Shown piece by piece: positions 19,801 through 31,953 of a DNA stretch of 64,000 nucleotides (position 1 is its first letter; each line of letters begins with the position of its first letter). A program made the position numbers and the translations under genes. The notes beneath the pieces are model-generated. The model was not told where the DNA came from. It did not search any database and worked only from the letters and a program-made list of their open reading frames with translations. Location: positions 21,752,501 to 21,816,500 of the forward strand of contig NC_016132.3 of NCBI RefSeq assembly GCF_000005505.3, given 5' to 3'. This DNA is from Brachypodium distachyon (Eukaryota; Streptophyta; Magnoliopsida; Poales; Poaceae).

Positions 19801-22800
19801 CATAAACAGCCAATAGAAATCCTTTTTTAACATTTTATTTTTTTACATTATGACTGTGTGCATCAACCAATGCAGAGCCCGGGGGCTTCACCCTCCTTTT
19901 GGAAAAACAAAAATACAAACTGACAGAAATTACTTGAAAGATCGCGTAAAAAAAAAGTTATGCTCAGACACTAGAAAATATGAAGAGCTAGGTGTAATTC
20001 AGTAGTTGTCAGTTATGAACTGATAGATTAACTGAGTTCCATTTTACTCCATATGCAATTACCACTTACATGTGTTAATTGGGTTGTTCCTGTAACGTGC
20101 CCTAAAGCATTTGAGCATTGCTTCCAAATGATTATACCTTTACATAGGCAATAAGTTTACAAACAGGCAAAGTTAAATTATGTGCTCCTTTTCTGGATTG
20201 TATAGTATCTGTTGAATTATTTCCTAAAGAGAATATATATGGTAGACCTAGCCAGGTTTTGGGCTACTTGTACCAAAATATTGCATTTTCTTCCATATAT
20301 TAACTGCTAAGCAAGAACCACTATAAAGGGTATGAACCCTTTTGGATAATATGTTACATAGAAAAGTTAAATATTCAACTCATAATCCACCCAGGAAAGC
20401 TACTCCTAGATAATCACTGTGAAGCAAGATATAGATCAGGTAAAAGCTCACAAAGGCCTTGAAAGCAGGTCGATGAGCTGCCATCTCATACATACAACAT
20501 CCTGTACAAGACAAAGTTAAAATAAATTGGTATGCAAATACATTATAATCTAGGAATAGTGCAGAAACATTAGTCGGAATTTCTTTTACCAAGAGACCAG
20601 ATGTCTGATTTGAACCCATAGGGAATATCTGTCAGAAGCTCTGGACACATGTAATTTGGTGTTCCAACGACCTAAGGAAAACATGATACCATCAATTTCC
20701 AGTAAGAGTTTGAGCATAGGTTGTTCTCTTTTCCACAATTCAGAAGAATGTATGTCTCTACAGTGCCCGTGGTTAAAAAGGGAGGGTTATAAATAGTAAG
20801 AGATATACGCAAGACAAAAAGCATGTTAGGTGTCTTTGGTAATGTACCATATGAGGGGTTAATAGCTCAACAAATGGAGTTTCCTCCAAACAGTCCGAAA
20901 GGCTAAGGTAATGTAAGAACAGTTGGAGGAAATAGGGGAAAAGATCATACTGAAGAAGTTAAATCATCTTCCTTTAAAGTCTTGGCTAGGCCAAAATCTC
21001 CTGCATGCAAAGCAATGAATTGTAAATTGATAGGCCAAAGAGTTCAGAAATGTTGATGTTGGTATGAAATAACTCCAAACATGCAATACTGTATTTACTA
21101 GTATCAGAAACTGACCAAGGCGTATATTCTGATCTTTCGTAAGAAATATGTTGGAGCACTGCATTTATGAGGAACAATTGTCAATGAGACCATCGTATAA
21201 ACGACTGATAGTGACTATATAGATTGTTGCTTACCTTGAGATCACGATGCAAGACATAGTTCGAATGCAAGTAGTCAACAGCTAATACCAATTGTGCGAA
21301 CCATTTCAGCAATTTCTGAGGATCAATCAGTATTATGAGCTCAAAGCTGGATGCCCTTTTTCCTTTTCAATCAGATAAACAAAAGAGAGAAGTAATCTCA
21401 TACCTCCTCGGGAAAGTAAGTACCATTTGATTTCTTCATCAACTCATCCCTGTGATCAAAGAACAAAGTAAAACAAAACAAAAAAAAAAAAAAAGAAAGA
21501 AGAAGAAGAAGAAGAAGAGGAAAAAGCAGGGTGGGCTCCAGGCCCCTATACAGAAAGACTAAGCCCTACATCGGGGGGCCGGGAGTGAAGGGGGAGGCGG
21601 TCAAGCTGCCGAGCGCCGGCAGCCCGCCAAAGGTCCGCCTCCACGAAGATATCCTCAACGAGACGAGCGACCACCGGAGAGACCCCCTCGAAGACGCAAG
21701 CGTTACGGAGCTTCCAAATCCGCCAGAGGGAGAGGTTGATTAACGTCCTGATTGCCTTCACGTTCCTCCGGAGCCTACGAGCCCCATCTGAAAGCCAAGC
21801 GACCAGGCTTTCCGAGGGGCGAGGCAAATAGCAAAGAGCCCCAACTCTTGACAGGACGGCATGGAGAACTGCCTTCGAGAAGGAGCAGTCAAGGAGAAGA
21901 TGGGCCATGGATTCCAGCACCTGATCACAAAGAGGGCATCGCACATTGGAGGGAAGGTTGCGACACTCGAGGCGATCAGCAGCCCAACAACGATTGGCAC
22001 AAGCGAGCCAAACCCAGATGCGACACTTCAAGGGCGACCAACATCACCAAATTTGCGACCAAGGGGCGAAGCTCGGGCGATTGGCAAAGAAGTGAAGAAA
22101 TGCTGATTTAGCAGAATAAACACCCGCCGACGACCAGGTCCAGCGGAGAACATCCTCCTGACCGGGATGGAGAGATACCGACGCGAGAGAATCAGCCAGG
22201 CGGAGAAATTTGGCCAAGTCTTGGGCATTAAGGGGGACCGAAATGTCCTGAATCCAGGCACTCCCCGCAAGGCCGTCAGCCACCGTGCGGGAGCGGGAGG
22301 CCCGGTGACCGACCGCGGCAAAGACGACCGGGGCGAGAGACATAATCGACCGGCCATTGATCTAGCAATCCGTCCAAAAGAAAGTAGAACGACCGTCTCC
22401 CACAATCGAGCAACAAGCTGCCCTGAAGAGGGAGAGAATCTGCGACCGAAACCGGATGCGGAAGGAGGCCCAAGGCTTATCCATCGAGGTGCGTTGGAGC
22501 CAAGGCCATCGGAGCTGAAGAGCAGTGCTCACGAGGTTGGCATCCCGAACACCAAGACCCCCCAGCCGGACAGGGAGGCAAACCTTGGCCCAAGCCACGA
22601 CACAATGGCCTTGCCGAGAATCAGTCCGCCCCTTCTAGAAAAAACTCCGCTACTTGCGGTTGATGGCATCACCAAACCACTTGGGCGTGTCGATAGCCAG
22701 CAAAGTGTGCACAGGGATGGCCGAGAGGACCGACTTGACAAGCACCAGCCTTCCCCCACGAGAGAGCATCCCAGCACGCCAACCCGCAAGTTTGCGATCC

Positions 22801-25800
22801 ATCTTATCCAGAATAGGCTGGAAATCCTGGCGGCGCAGCTTAGAGATGGAGAGAGGGGCTCCCAGGTAGGCGATCGGGAACTCCTGCAAGGGGCAAGCCA
22901 GGTAGTGGAGAACGACCTGGATCTCCTTGGGGGAGCAACGAATCGGGGTAGCCGAACTCTTAAGAATATTCGTGCGAAGGCCCGAGGCCTCACCGAAGAT
23001 CTCAAGGAGGTCCAGCAAAGTGGTGCAGTCCTCCACCCTGGGACGGATGAAGACCACCACGTCGTCGGCGTAGAAGGAGGCAAGGCATCCCGAGGGAGTG
23101 GAGCGGAACTAGGATATAAGGCGTTTCCAAGAGGCCGCAAGGAAGAGGCTGTTGAAAGCATCCATCACGATGACAAAGAGCATGGGGGACAAGGGATCCC
23201 CTTGTCTCAAGCCACGACGATGAACCACCTCACGGCTAAGACGACCATTGACGATGATCTGAGTGCTCGAGGTGGAGAGCAACAAACAGATCGAGTCACA
23301 CCACATACGACCAAAGCCAAGGTGGCGCAGGAGATCCACGAGAAAAGCCCAGGAAACAGAATCAAAAGCACGCGCAATGTCCAGCTTGAAGAGCACCGCG
23401 GATTGCTGGGAGATGTGTAACGACCTAGCCATTTGCTTCACAAGCATGAAGTTATCGTGGATGGCACGACCGCGGATGAAGGCGCACTGGTTGGACGAAA
23501 CCATGGTCGGCAAGAGCGGGGCGAGCCGAAGAGACAGCACCTTCGCGACCAACTTAGCAACCCCATGAATCAAGCTAATAGGCCTGAAGTCACGAACCTC
23601 AGTGGGACAGTTCTTCTTGGGGATCAGGGTGAGAAGGGCACGGCTCAGATTATGAAATCCCCCCCCCTGATGGAGCCAATGAAAAAGCTCAACGACCTCC
23701 CCCTTGATGATGGGCCAGCAGGAGGAAAAGAAGAGACCGGTAAAGCCATCAGGACCAGGAGCACGGTAATGCGGCATAGTCCGGATAGCAGCCCAAATCT
23801 CCTCCTCCGAGAACGGAACCTCAAGAGCGCGCAAATCAAGACGCGGGATCTGGAGGAAGTCAAAGTCCAAAGAGTGCGACCGGGAATCGGGGGAATCAAA
23901 AACTTCCTCAAAGAAGGAAGTGATCGCCTCCATGATATCCTCCTGATCGACCACATCCTGACCGCCATGGTGGAGCTGCACAATGAAGTTGCGCCTCCGA
24001 CGAGCCCCGGCGTGGAAATGGAAGTAGGAGGTATTGGCGATCCCATCCTGCAGCCAAGTGATCCGGGCCCGATGACGAGCAATAGTTCGTTGCAACGAAC
24101 AAAGAGCCAAATACTTGAGCTTAAGGCTTCTGCGAAGCCAGGATTCCAGCGGGGAGAGGGGGGGGACGCTCCTGAGCGACCTTGAGCCGGAAGATGAGCT
24201 CAACGGCACAATCAATCTGCAGCCGAATGTCACCGACCTTCTTGGCACTCCAGGACTGCAGATGACGGCACACCTGCCGGAGCTTGGCGTTCAAAACGAA
24301 AGCCGGGGAGGAACCCGGGGTGGGGACGGCCCAAGCCGCAGAAACGACCTCCAGGAAGCCTTCCAACTTCGGCCAAAACGGCTCAAAGTGGAAGCGCCTA
24401 AACTGCGACCGAACCACCTCGGTATGAACAAGGAGGGGACAGTGATCCGAGATCAACGTCGGCAAACCACAAAGGAGATTCTCCGGGAAGAGCTGCGCCC
24501 AGGAGGCCGAGCAGAAGACACGATCAAGGCGCTCAAGGGTGGGACGATCCCGCTCATTCGACCAGGTAAAACGACGGCCGTTGAGAGGCAACTCCCCAAG
24601 CTCCACATCATTCAAGAAGCGACGAAAGCACCCCATGGACCGACGGGAGACCGAGGGATTGTTCTTGTCAGCCGCCTGATAGATCATGTTGAAGTCCCCC
24701 GCGACCACCCAAGGGCCGGTGCAGCCGGCACGGAGATCGCAAAGCTCAGAGAGGAAGGCCACCTCGTCGGCGTCCACACCGGAAGAGGGGCTGTAGACGC
24801 CGGTGAACCACCAAGAATCACGACCAAAGGAAACAAGGCCCGAAATGGAGAAATCGCGAACGCTGAGTCCGGAGACAGAGACCTCAGAGGCCACCCAAGC
24901 GAGGAGAATGCCCCCACAAGTCCCAATAGCAAGGAGATACACGAAATCTCGAAATTCATTGCCCAAGGTTTGCAAAACATCATACAAGGAGATGACCGCT
25001 AACTTAGTTTCCTGAAGACAAACAAAAATAGCACCCGTAGAGCGCACTAAGTCGCGCACCCCGAGCCGTCGTCCAGGAGCATTGAGGCCCCGGACGTTCC
25101 AGACGACCTACTTGTGATTCGGCAACGACATGGCGCGAACCACCAGAGACCGCAATCGCAGTCTAAAGCGCCGCAGGCGCTCCACCAAGGTCGGAGGGTG
25201 GAGACAGGCCGTAAAGCTGACCCAGCGCCGCCACCTGTGCAGACGACAGCGGCTGATCGAAGACAGCCTCGTAGGAAGCCTGGTCCACGAGGGGAACCGG
25301 AGGCACCGAGTTCGTGCCCAGCTTGCGCATTTTTTTATTTATTTTTGCTGTTTTTTAGCATTTTTGCTCTTCGGGCTGCCTTTGTACTTGCGCTTATTGC
25401 GCCTTCTTAATGAAAATGACACGCCGCTCGGCATGTTCGAGAAAAAAAGTAAAACAAAAATAAAAAATAAATAAAATATGTAAACTAGAAAACTGAACTT
25501 CAAAGCACCAAAGAACACTCACATATCTCCACCCTCACAGTAGCCCGTGATGATGCAGACATAGCAACCCTGCATAACTTTCCTTGTCAACTAAATAAGT
25601 TTAAATTGGAAATTCAAACGCAACAAGCAAGGTAAAATGAAGTTTCTAAATGATAAACCTTCTCAACCCAAGCCTCTTTGAATTCAACAATGTAAGGATG
25701 TTGCAGTCGAGCTATCAGAGCCATCTGCATATTTACTTTCCATTAGTCAATTTCTCTAAATAGCACCAGTGGATCAACAGATAAAGGCCAAAGATTTCAC

Positions 25801-26058
25801 AAACCTCTTGATGAGCAGACTTGCGGCAGCGCTCGGTCTGCCTTGCAAGACGGATTTTCTTCAATACATACCTGCAATCACAAGAATACGGTGATCAACT
25901 GCATTTGATTTGACGGGTGGAAACGAAATGTATGCTTCGGAGAATAAAACTATATCATACTTCTTCTTCTCAATCCTGTGATTCACGAGGATGGCAGCGC
26001 CAAAGGCACCACGCCCAATCTGCTCCATGATCTCGTACTGATCCATCCTGGACTCCAT
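16857..26058 (-). CDS. NEK6: NIMA-related serine/threonine kinase (NEK6/IBO1-like), 14 coding exons
   Basis: Exons, in order of transcription: 26058-25961, 25871-25805, 25724-25659, 25569-25523, 21449-21404, 21315-21235, 21158-21116, 21000-20951, 20671-20590, 20501-20452, 19547-19474, 19169-19118, 19026-18367, 18287-16857. All introns are GT-AG, all phases agree, and the joined frame is 948 residues, close to the 950-odd of Arabidopsis NEK6. The kinase domain (about 8-260) has the Gly loop GRGAFG (15-20), Lys37, HRDLK (catalytic Asp133), DFG (151-153) and GTPNYMCPE (169-177). A long Ser-rich tail ends in a plant-NEK block ([20 protein letters not shown], then [17 protein letters not shown]). 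The Arabidopsis protein phosphorylates tubulin and controls directional cell growth. Coding intron 4 (21450-25522) holds a LINE. A non-coding first exon (about 26770-26508, donor GTAAGC) probably joins an acceptor at 26110/26111. Confidence 0.95.
21465..21478. repeat. Left target-site duplication of the LINE
   Basis: AAAGTAAAACAAAA, repeated identically at 25446-25459 on the other side of the LINE, inside the kinase intron. Low complexity reduces the weight of the match, but both copies abut the element ends. Confidence 0.75.
21546..25131 (-). pseudogene. LINE ORF2: endonuclease, reverse transcriptase, zf-RVT, interrupted by stops
   Basis: The start MSLPNHK (ATG at 25129-25131) is followed at once by a TAG (25108-25110), then the AP-endonuclease domain ([27 protein letters not shown] and ISDHCPLL) down to about 24300. 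The reverse transcriptase follows: [47 protein letters not shown], then a TAG at 23109-23111 just before an intact FYADDVVVF catalytic motif. The frame continues through [16 protein letters not shown] and [14 protein letters not shown], then a C-terminal segment ending near 21546 with the zf-RVT pattern ([18 protein letters not shown]). Function is that of an L1-type polyprotein for target-primed reverse transcription. The internal stops make it non-autonomous now. It lies in sense with the host kinase gene. Confidence 0.9.
25163..25325 (-). pseudogene. C-terminal end of LINE ORF1
   Basis: The minus frame upstream of ORF2 reads [20 protein letters not shown] and continues through [15 protein letters not shown] to a TAG stop, the usual tail of plant L1 ORF1 proteins (RNA-binding gag-like). 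The 5' rest of ORF1 is missing, cut off at the inversion junction. Confidence 0.7.
25326..25445 (+). mobile_element. Non-inverted 3' terminus of the LINE
   Basis: Plus-strand T-rich UTR followed by GCGCCTTCTTAATGAAAATG and CATGTTCGAG, then poly(A). It is the only segment of the LINE in the orientation set by target-primed priming. Confidence 0.8.
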
Positions 26059-26793
26059 GCGTTCCCAATCCGTAACGGAATAATCACAGCTTCACAGCAG
26101 CAAGTCGCCTCTGAATGCGCAGACGAATCACATTCCTCCTGACATACCGCAGCTCAAACATCCCCCACACTCTTTACCGAGTCCTGCAAAAGGCGACGAG
26201 ACAACTGCATAAGCCAAAGAACTTTAATCAAAGCGTACTCGCGTCACGTGCCAACCACTCAAAATCCACAACATCCAGTACTTGCGACCTTTTCTTAGAA
26301 AGGAGACCAGGAGAGGCACTATTTGCACAAGGGGGGTGAACACATAACACGGGAATCGATGAACTACTTGGCGAAAAACTAGCGCATCAGAGACAGAGAT
26401 CATCAGTTATCCAGAACAGTGGTAGCAGAATTTTTACGGGATCACGCGGCACAGACTCCAGAGCGTTCCGATTTCCCACCGCGACTCGGCCGAGACAGAG
26501 GGCTTACCGCGGGGGTGTCCACCTGCATTGGCCGGCCGGTCGGTGGCGCCTCTTGGCGGGAGACCGCTGGCTACGATCCGGCGGCGACACGCGCGGCGTC
26601 GGGGGCGGTCGCGGCGAGATCTCCTGGCTCGCTGGGCGCCTCAGCTCGCTCGCGCAGCTTCGGGCGCCACTCCCTGCTGGCCTCGCTGGTAGTCGCTACT
26701 CGCTTCGGCTTCTTGATTTGTTTTCTAATTTTTCGGTGGAGTTTTGATTCGGCGTAACGGTGTTGGGTGTGGGCGAAGGTGTTTGCTCGCTGG

Positions 26794-26801
26794 CTTATAT
26801 A
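26794..26801 (-). promoter_or_regulatory. TATA box of the NEK6-like gene
   Basis: TATATAAG on the minus strand, about 30 bp before the presumed start of the non-coding first exon (donor at 26507/26508) and 740 bp before the ATG. No competing box is seen nearby. Confidence 0.6.
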
Positions 26802-29800
26802 CGGGGCATGACTGCAAGCAACAACGAGTGGCGGTGATGACCTGACGGGGGTTGGGGTTAACAGCAAGACAGGAGAATAAAATTAAGGGAACGACATGGC
26901 TAGTGGCTTAAAAGGGATATTAAAAAGATAGAAACACCAATTACAGGTCACAGGCAAACACACATTTACACACACCTTCTGAAACTTGCAAAGCGTCGAA
27001 ACTGACTAATTCACTGTCGACGTCTCGCTATCGACTGATACAATGTTTGTAACCCAAAAGGAAAATTTATAACCGTGAGACACACTCATGACGGACTTTG
27101 AAACTTGAAAGTGCATATCTTACGGTAGTGGATTTGAGCTCAGGCTTCGTGGAGTCCAAATTTTCAAAAATCAAAAGGTTCTAGAAAATTGTGAAAAAAA
27201 CTCGATGTATGGTACAAATGTACAGAGTAGAACCATAATTTTTTGTAGCCTACAAATGAAACGCTTTCTCAACGAAAGACACAATACAATTACAAATTCG
27301 ACGAATGTAAGCAGAGAAATCATCTTCTGTAGATGTCAAAGGAAATAGTTTGTGTTTGCTATTTTCACGGATCACGGATCACGGATCAACATATTTACTT
27401 AATCAATATATACAATTATATATTACATCACATAGGACATATGTATGTTCCTTTACAGATTTTTAAAACGTGTGTCATAGTGAAAACTCTTGTAAAACCT
27501 GGTAGAAAGTGACACGGATGCAATCTACCAGCTGGTGCAACGTGCAACTATTTTAATTTTAACTTTTCTTCTTACACAACCTAAAATCTCGTATAGCATC
27601 CAGTGCTCCAAATATAACAATACTCTAAGAGAAAAGCCACTTCATTATACGGAGTATTTTAGGTAAACTGATGTAGTTGTTGAGTGATCACATCATTAGG
27701 TAGCTTGGTGCTAGATAAATAAATAATTGTCAAGTTACTGTCTCCACCTAGTGATGCAGTCTGCATTCTTCCAGCTTGTTCTACTCACACTTTAAAATCG
27801 TTTGGTTTGTGCAAATTTGCATGGCGGGTTTAAGTTTTTCTACTCCTCTGTCATTATTGCTCTCTAAGAACAGGAAAAGGTTTGTTTTTTCAGCTTCATC
27901 GACTTGCAAGTGCTTGGTGCAGCATCATGCATGACAGATCGGTATACACAAAAATTTGACGCTATGAATCTGTTGCATCTTGTATAAATTATCGGACCCA
28001 ACAGAATAAATTGATATATGAAGCTCTGAACGCATCATCAGATATCTTGGCTTGTACCCTGTTTGAAAGGGGTAATGAATAAATATACACAACTGGTTAG
28101 TATATTATTGCTCACATCACATGGATACCCTCAACTTGAGTGCCAATTATACTGCATGACTTGTTCGTTTCATGCATTGCGCTAGCAGATTAAGGCCAAG
28201 GAGATAAAACATGGTTCAATTGAAAGATTTAACTTACAACGAGGCACCTTTTCTGAAACAGATAAAACAAGGAGGCATTGGTAGTCCTCCGTAGTTGGTA
28301 GTACGGAGTATGTCTGAGTTCGTTACGGACGATTCCAAATCGGTACAAATGCTTCCAAACATTAGCCGGGATAACACGGGCTGACGGGCGTGAGTACTGT
28401 GAACTCCCCGTTGACCAGCAGCAGCCTACGCAAGCAGGAGATTCTCTGTTACGGTAATCAAGAACTTGCGGCATGTGGATGAGGATGCGCGCGTGAGCTC
28501 TGCACCGCCCCAACCCGCGGCATCATAATCGCAGTACCTGTGTCGCCAAAGCCAGCATCTCGGACAAAACCCACCGTTGCTTGCGTCAATGGGAACTGGG
28601 CCCCTACTGTTGGCCGTAATGTATGAGCCATGCCTTGTCAGGCCTCCAACTCGAGCTGTCGGTCAAAGTTTAAACCGGAGTGGTAACGAGGAAAGGCGCA
28701 GAGAAACACACCGCTTCACGCGACGTTTAATAGATGTTATAGAGCTGCTCGCTCGTGCAGGTTGACGCGGCCTCTCCAAAGTTGGGTTGCCTTCACTCAC
28801 CAAAAACGAAACGCATTGACCTGTCAGACTGCAGATCACACGCAGGTAAGGCGTGATGCTGATTCTTCGTGTTCCCTCCCGCCCTTGTACTGGACGGTGT
28901 TTGCAACTGATGCAAGCAAAAAATTAGGAATGGTGCTTAGTACAATATCATACGGCGTGCAGCTGTTATCGCTTGACACAATTATTGTGACCGCAGGGAA
29001 AGCCAAGTAGCCAAGGCTGTGAGTCTACACATGTTTTGTTTCTTCATAACATTTTATCATTGCCAGTGCCTGGCTCAGTGTCTTTCGTGATCCTATAGTT
29101 ACGATTGCAACGCAAACCTTTTATCCACCCGAGGAAACAGCCCTATTTATCTAGAGTGTGAACTCCCTCGGTTGGACGAGTAGCATCTCAATTCAAAAAG
29201 GTTGTACGAAACCCATCCAAGGTGGTTGCCCCGTCGGCGTCAGGAGACATGGCCCGCCAAAAATCTTCTCGCGGTTGCGGTCCGATTTTCGAGCCTTGAT
29301 CAAATCATCATCCCGACTCTTAAAGAAACCCGGCCGGAGAAGGACGGCGAAACCACCGGAGGCCGGGAAAGCCACAGATTAAACGGAGCCGACGGCCAGA
29401 GAGACGGGTCTCCGACCTAATTAGGAGTAGCGATCGAAAGTTACGACTTGGTTTTCTACGAGCAAGCAAAAGGTGTTTAGCGAGAGAGACGACGGGTTTA
29501 GAATCGATGGTGGAGCGGGTTAAGGGTGGTGGTGGGGCCTCTCGTGGTCGGAGGGACGACAGGTTTGTGGTTTCGTCAAAAATTGTTGGGGGGAAAGCTA
29601 GAACTGATGGCGACGTCTGTCTTGTATTGGCCCCTTTTTGATTCGATCTTTGTCCTTCCCTTTTAGTTCAGTTAAGTTATTCAGTTTGATTAGAGCGTGC
29701 ACGCACACATAAAAGAGCTGTTAAGGTTGTTCGAGAGATCGCGTTGTCTGCCTAGTGCTTTACTTACAGCAGTTCACCCGAGTTCCGCACCAGCCAGTGC

Positions 29801-30325
29801 GTGTGTAGTCACAGACAAAGGAATTTGGTTTTAATGTTTGTTAACCACTGGATGGAACGCAGCTTTCTGGAAGCAAAAACAGCACGTCCAGAGCTCCAGA
29901 TGAACTTTCGATCGAACAGCAACCGCATCTATCCGTATCCAGAGTTTGTTGCAACGAGACGAGGCGCGACTGTGCGAGTCGGTCACGAGGAACTCGGCAC
30001 CAACCGATCGAAGTGGTGCGCCGTTCACGGGTGCGTCTCTCACCAGCTGCAGCGTGCGTTGTGGCTGTGCCCCAGGACGCGCACACACAAGCGAACCTGA
30101 CTCGAACCTTGCAACATGCAAGACTGGATCGGCGTACCGCTAGCCGCTGCATAGGGTTCGGGATCCACGTGCCGCCGCGTTGGCCACGGGGCGGATGCCG
30201 ACGCCTAGGGAAACAGTAGCACGTTGCGAGCATATGAGGATGAGTAACTCGCCGCTGTCCGCTGCTAAAATTAATCGCCGGAGACCACCGGGAGCAGCGG
30301 AGCGTCGTGGTTGTATTAGTTCTGC
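26802..30325. other. Intergenic region upstream of the NEK6-like gene, no supported gene
   Basis: Mostly AT-rich single-copy-looking DNA. The frames at 28229-28513, 28762-29010 and 29158-29420 have no recognisable domain. The GC-richer 29900-30230 part shows no coding signature I can trust. Confidence 0.4.
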
Positions 30326-30448
30326 TCTCTCCGTTTCATAATGAGACACACACATTTAGGGATGTTTTTTTTAAGAAACATACATATTTAATTAATCAAA
30401 TTGAGAATTTAGGGATGTGTGCGTGTTTCATATTATGAGACGGAGGGT
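30326..30448. mobile_element. Stowaway-type MITE
   Basis: Inverted ends CTCTCTCCGTTTCATAATGAG and, at the right, TATTATGAGACGGAGGGTA enclose an AT-rich core. Size about 120 bp; the right TA is intact. Confidence 0.8.
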
Positions 30449-31038
30449 ACCACTTTGATTACTGAGGATATACAAAGTAACAGACCTTGCCACACACAGA
30501 ATATACAGAAGAACTAAAGGAAATATATAACTAAGTGATGAATCGTTTCGCTAGTAACAGCATTTAGTCATAAGGGGTATTGTTTTTCTGACGGTGGCAT
30601 AGCAGTATTATTTATCACAAGTACTCCATAAAAACGTTGAGAAGACAGTGCTGAAACTGAAAGTGGCAAAGAATGCAAAGAGATTGCCCGTCAAAAAAGA
30701 ATGCACCCACTTAAGCCGCTGCGCATGTCTCGTCCGCGGCTCCGTGCGCGTTTCCTGCCTTCGTCCGCGCTGCGCATGGCAAGAAGCTCGCCAACCCAGC
30801 CCATGTTGAGTCCGGCTCCTGCACGCCCACCCACGCGACAAAAGCGCAGCCCACCCACGCGACAAAGCAACACGAGCCTGCTAGCATGCAGGTGCAGCAT
30901 CGTCCGCCTTCCAAGTTCCAAGTGCGAGTGGCTTGTTTCTACAGTCCTCCTCATTTAGCTTTCTTCTTCTTTTAAATTTTATCATAAAAAATTGCCTTAT
31001 TTTTTTAGAAAAATAATTGCCAGATTAATCGGCCATGT
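30449..31038. other. Intergenic sequence with a short piece of the 44.3-kb array at its right end
   Basis: No gene is seen. The last 30 bp (AATAATTGCCAGATTAATC and on to CCATG) match units of the tandem array found beyond the retrotransposon at 44308, showing that the retrotransposon inserted near the array's left edge. Confidence 0.55.
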
Positions 31039-31939
31039 TGTTGATTCTCGAGAACAATTAAAGTAAGGGGTGCCAATGTTCGATGGCACAAGTGCAACTA
31101 TAAAATTAGGCGTGTACGCCGGCCTTATAGCGAAGGTCGCCTTACACTTGGATAAATTAACACGTCGATATTTTTTGAATAGATTCGGTCGACTCTGCGG
31201 ATACGACTTAATCCTATGTTATGAAAGGTTTCGAGGTGGTTGTTAGCCAGGTGTTTGGGCCGAGCGGATCTTCCCAAGTCACCTTTAGCGAGAGATTCAT
31301 CGAGGCCGCCTCGTACTTAGACCGAACGCGTTTTTTCAAGTATCGAGGTTAGGATACCATCGGAACTCTAACCCAACTCCTTCTCTTTCAAGCCCGTGCC
31401 AACCAAGGTTAGCTCGAAACTAGAGTCCCCTAGAAAGCTTCCACGAGGCTGGTCGACTTTCAGTCGAGAGCGGCGCGCGAGAGCGAACCTTAGAGGGAGC
31501 ACTCTAGTCCTCTCCCCTTGAGTTTATTCAAGTTGAGAGTGAATGGTACATGCCCCCATGAGGGGTATTTATAACCTAGGGGTCCATGACAAAAGACCAT
31601 GGCTACCCTTGAGGGAGAGAGAAAAGTGTGAGCAAAATCGTGAGAGCGAACCTTGGTCCATAACTTTTGTGTGCACCATGAGGGAGAAAGTGAGGGTTGG
31701 TCCATGGTCCACCATGGACCAAAAGCCTCATCCCCACATCTTTCTTGCCCCCTACTCTAGCTCATTCCATCCTTTGACCATGGCATGAGAGGCTTGACTT
31801 GTTGACTTGTCTTCCTTTGCCACGTAGGATTGACTGCGCCACATGGGCATCTTGACTCATTCTTGGGAAATGTTGACTTAGTCGTCGCCACGTATGATTT
31901 ACGGCCCGGCCCATATAAGGATTTTATTTTACTACAACA
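31039..31939 (-). repeat. 3' LTR of the gypsy element
   Basis: 901 bp, aligned along its length with 43398-44307. On the minus strand it begins TGTTGTAGTAAAATAAAATC and ends GAATCAACA. Relative to the other LTR it differs by scattered substitutions and small indels. Confidence 0.92.
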
Positions 31940-31953
31940 GTAGCCCCCTTGAG
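31940..31953 (-). other. Polypurine tract
   Basis: CTCAAGGGGGCTAC on the minus strand, directly before the 3' LTR, is the expected plus-strand primer position for reverse transcription. Confidence 0.65.

Larger units (their letters stand above)
21479..25445. mobile_element. L1-type LINE with inverted 5' portion (twin-primed insertion)
   Basis: The right end (about 25326-25445) is a plant LINE 3' terminus on the plus strand: T-rich UTR, CTTCTTAATGAAAATGACACG, GTTCGAG and an A run. The rest (21479 to about 25325) is inverted. On the minus strand it runs from an ORF1 tail (stop at 25163-25165) through ORF2 endonuclease, reverse transcriptase and zinc-finger domain to a CTTCTTCTT/T-rich UTR. That UTR is exactly what should precede the right-hand segment. 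Together the parts make one element, 5'-truncated inside ORF1, whose 5' piece was inverted at integration, the known twin-priming outcome. The 14-bp flanking repeats support a single event. Confidence 0.88.

Noticed and set aside
22167..23420. 417-residue plus-strand open frame
   Set aside because: It is the reverse strand of the LINE ORF2 coding region, and its sequence has no domain; the minus strand clearly encodes RT. The same holds for the plus frames at 23433-24185 and 24115-25002.
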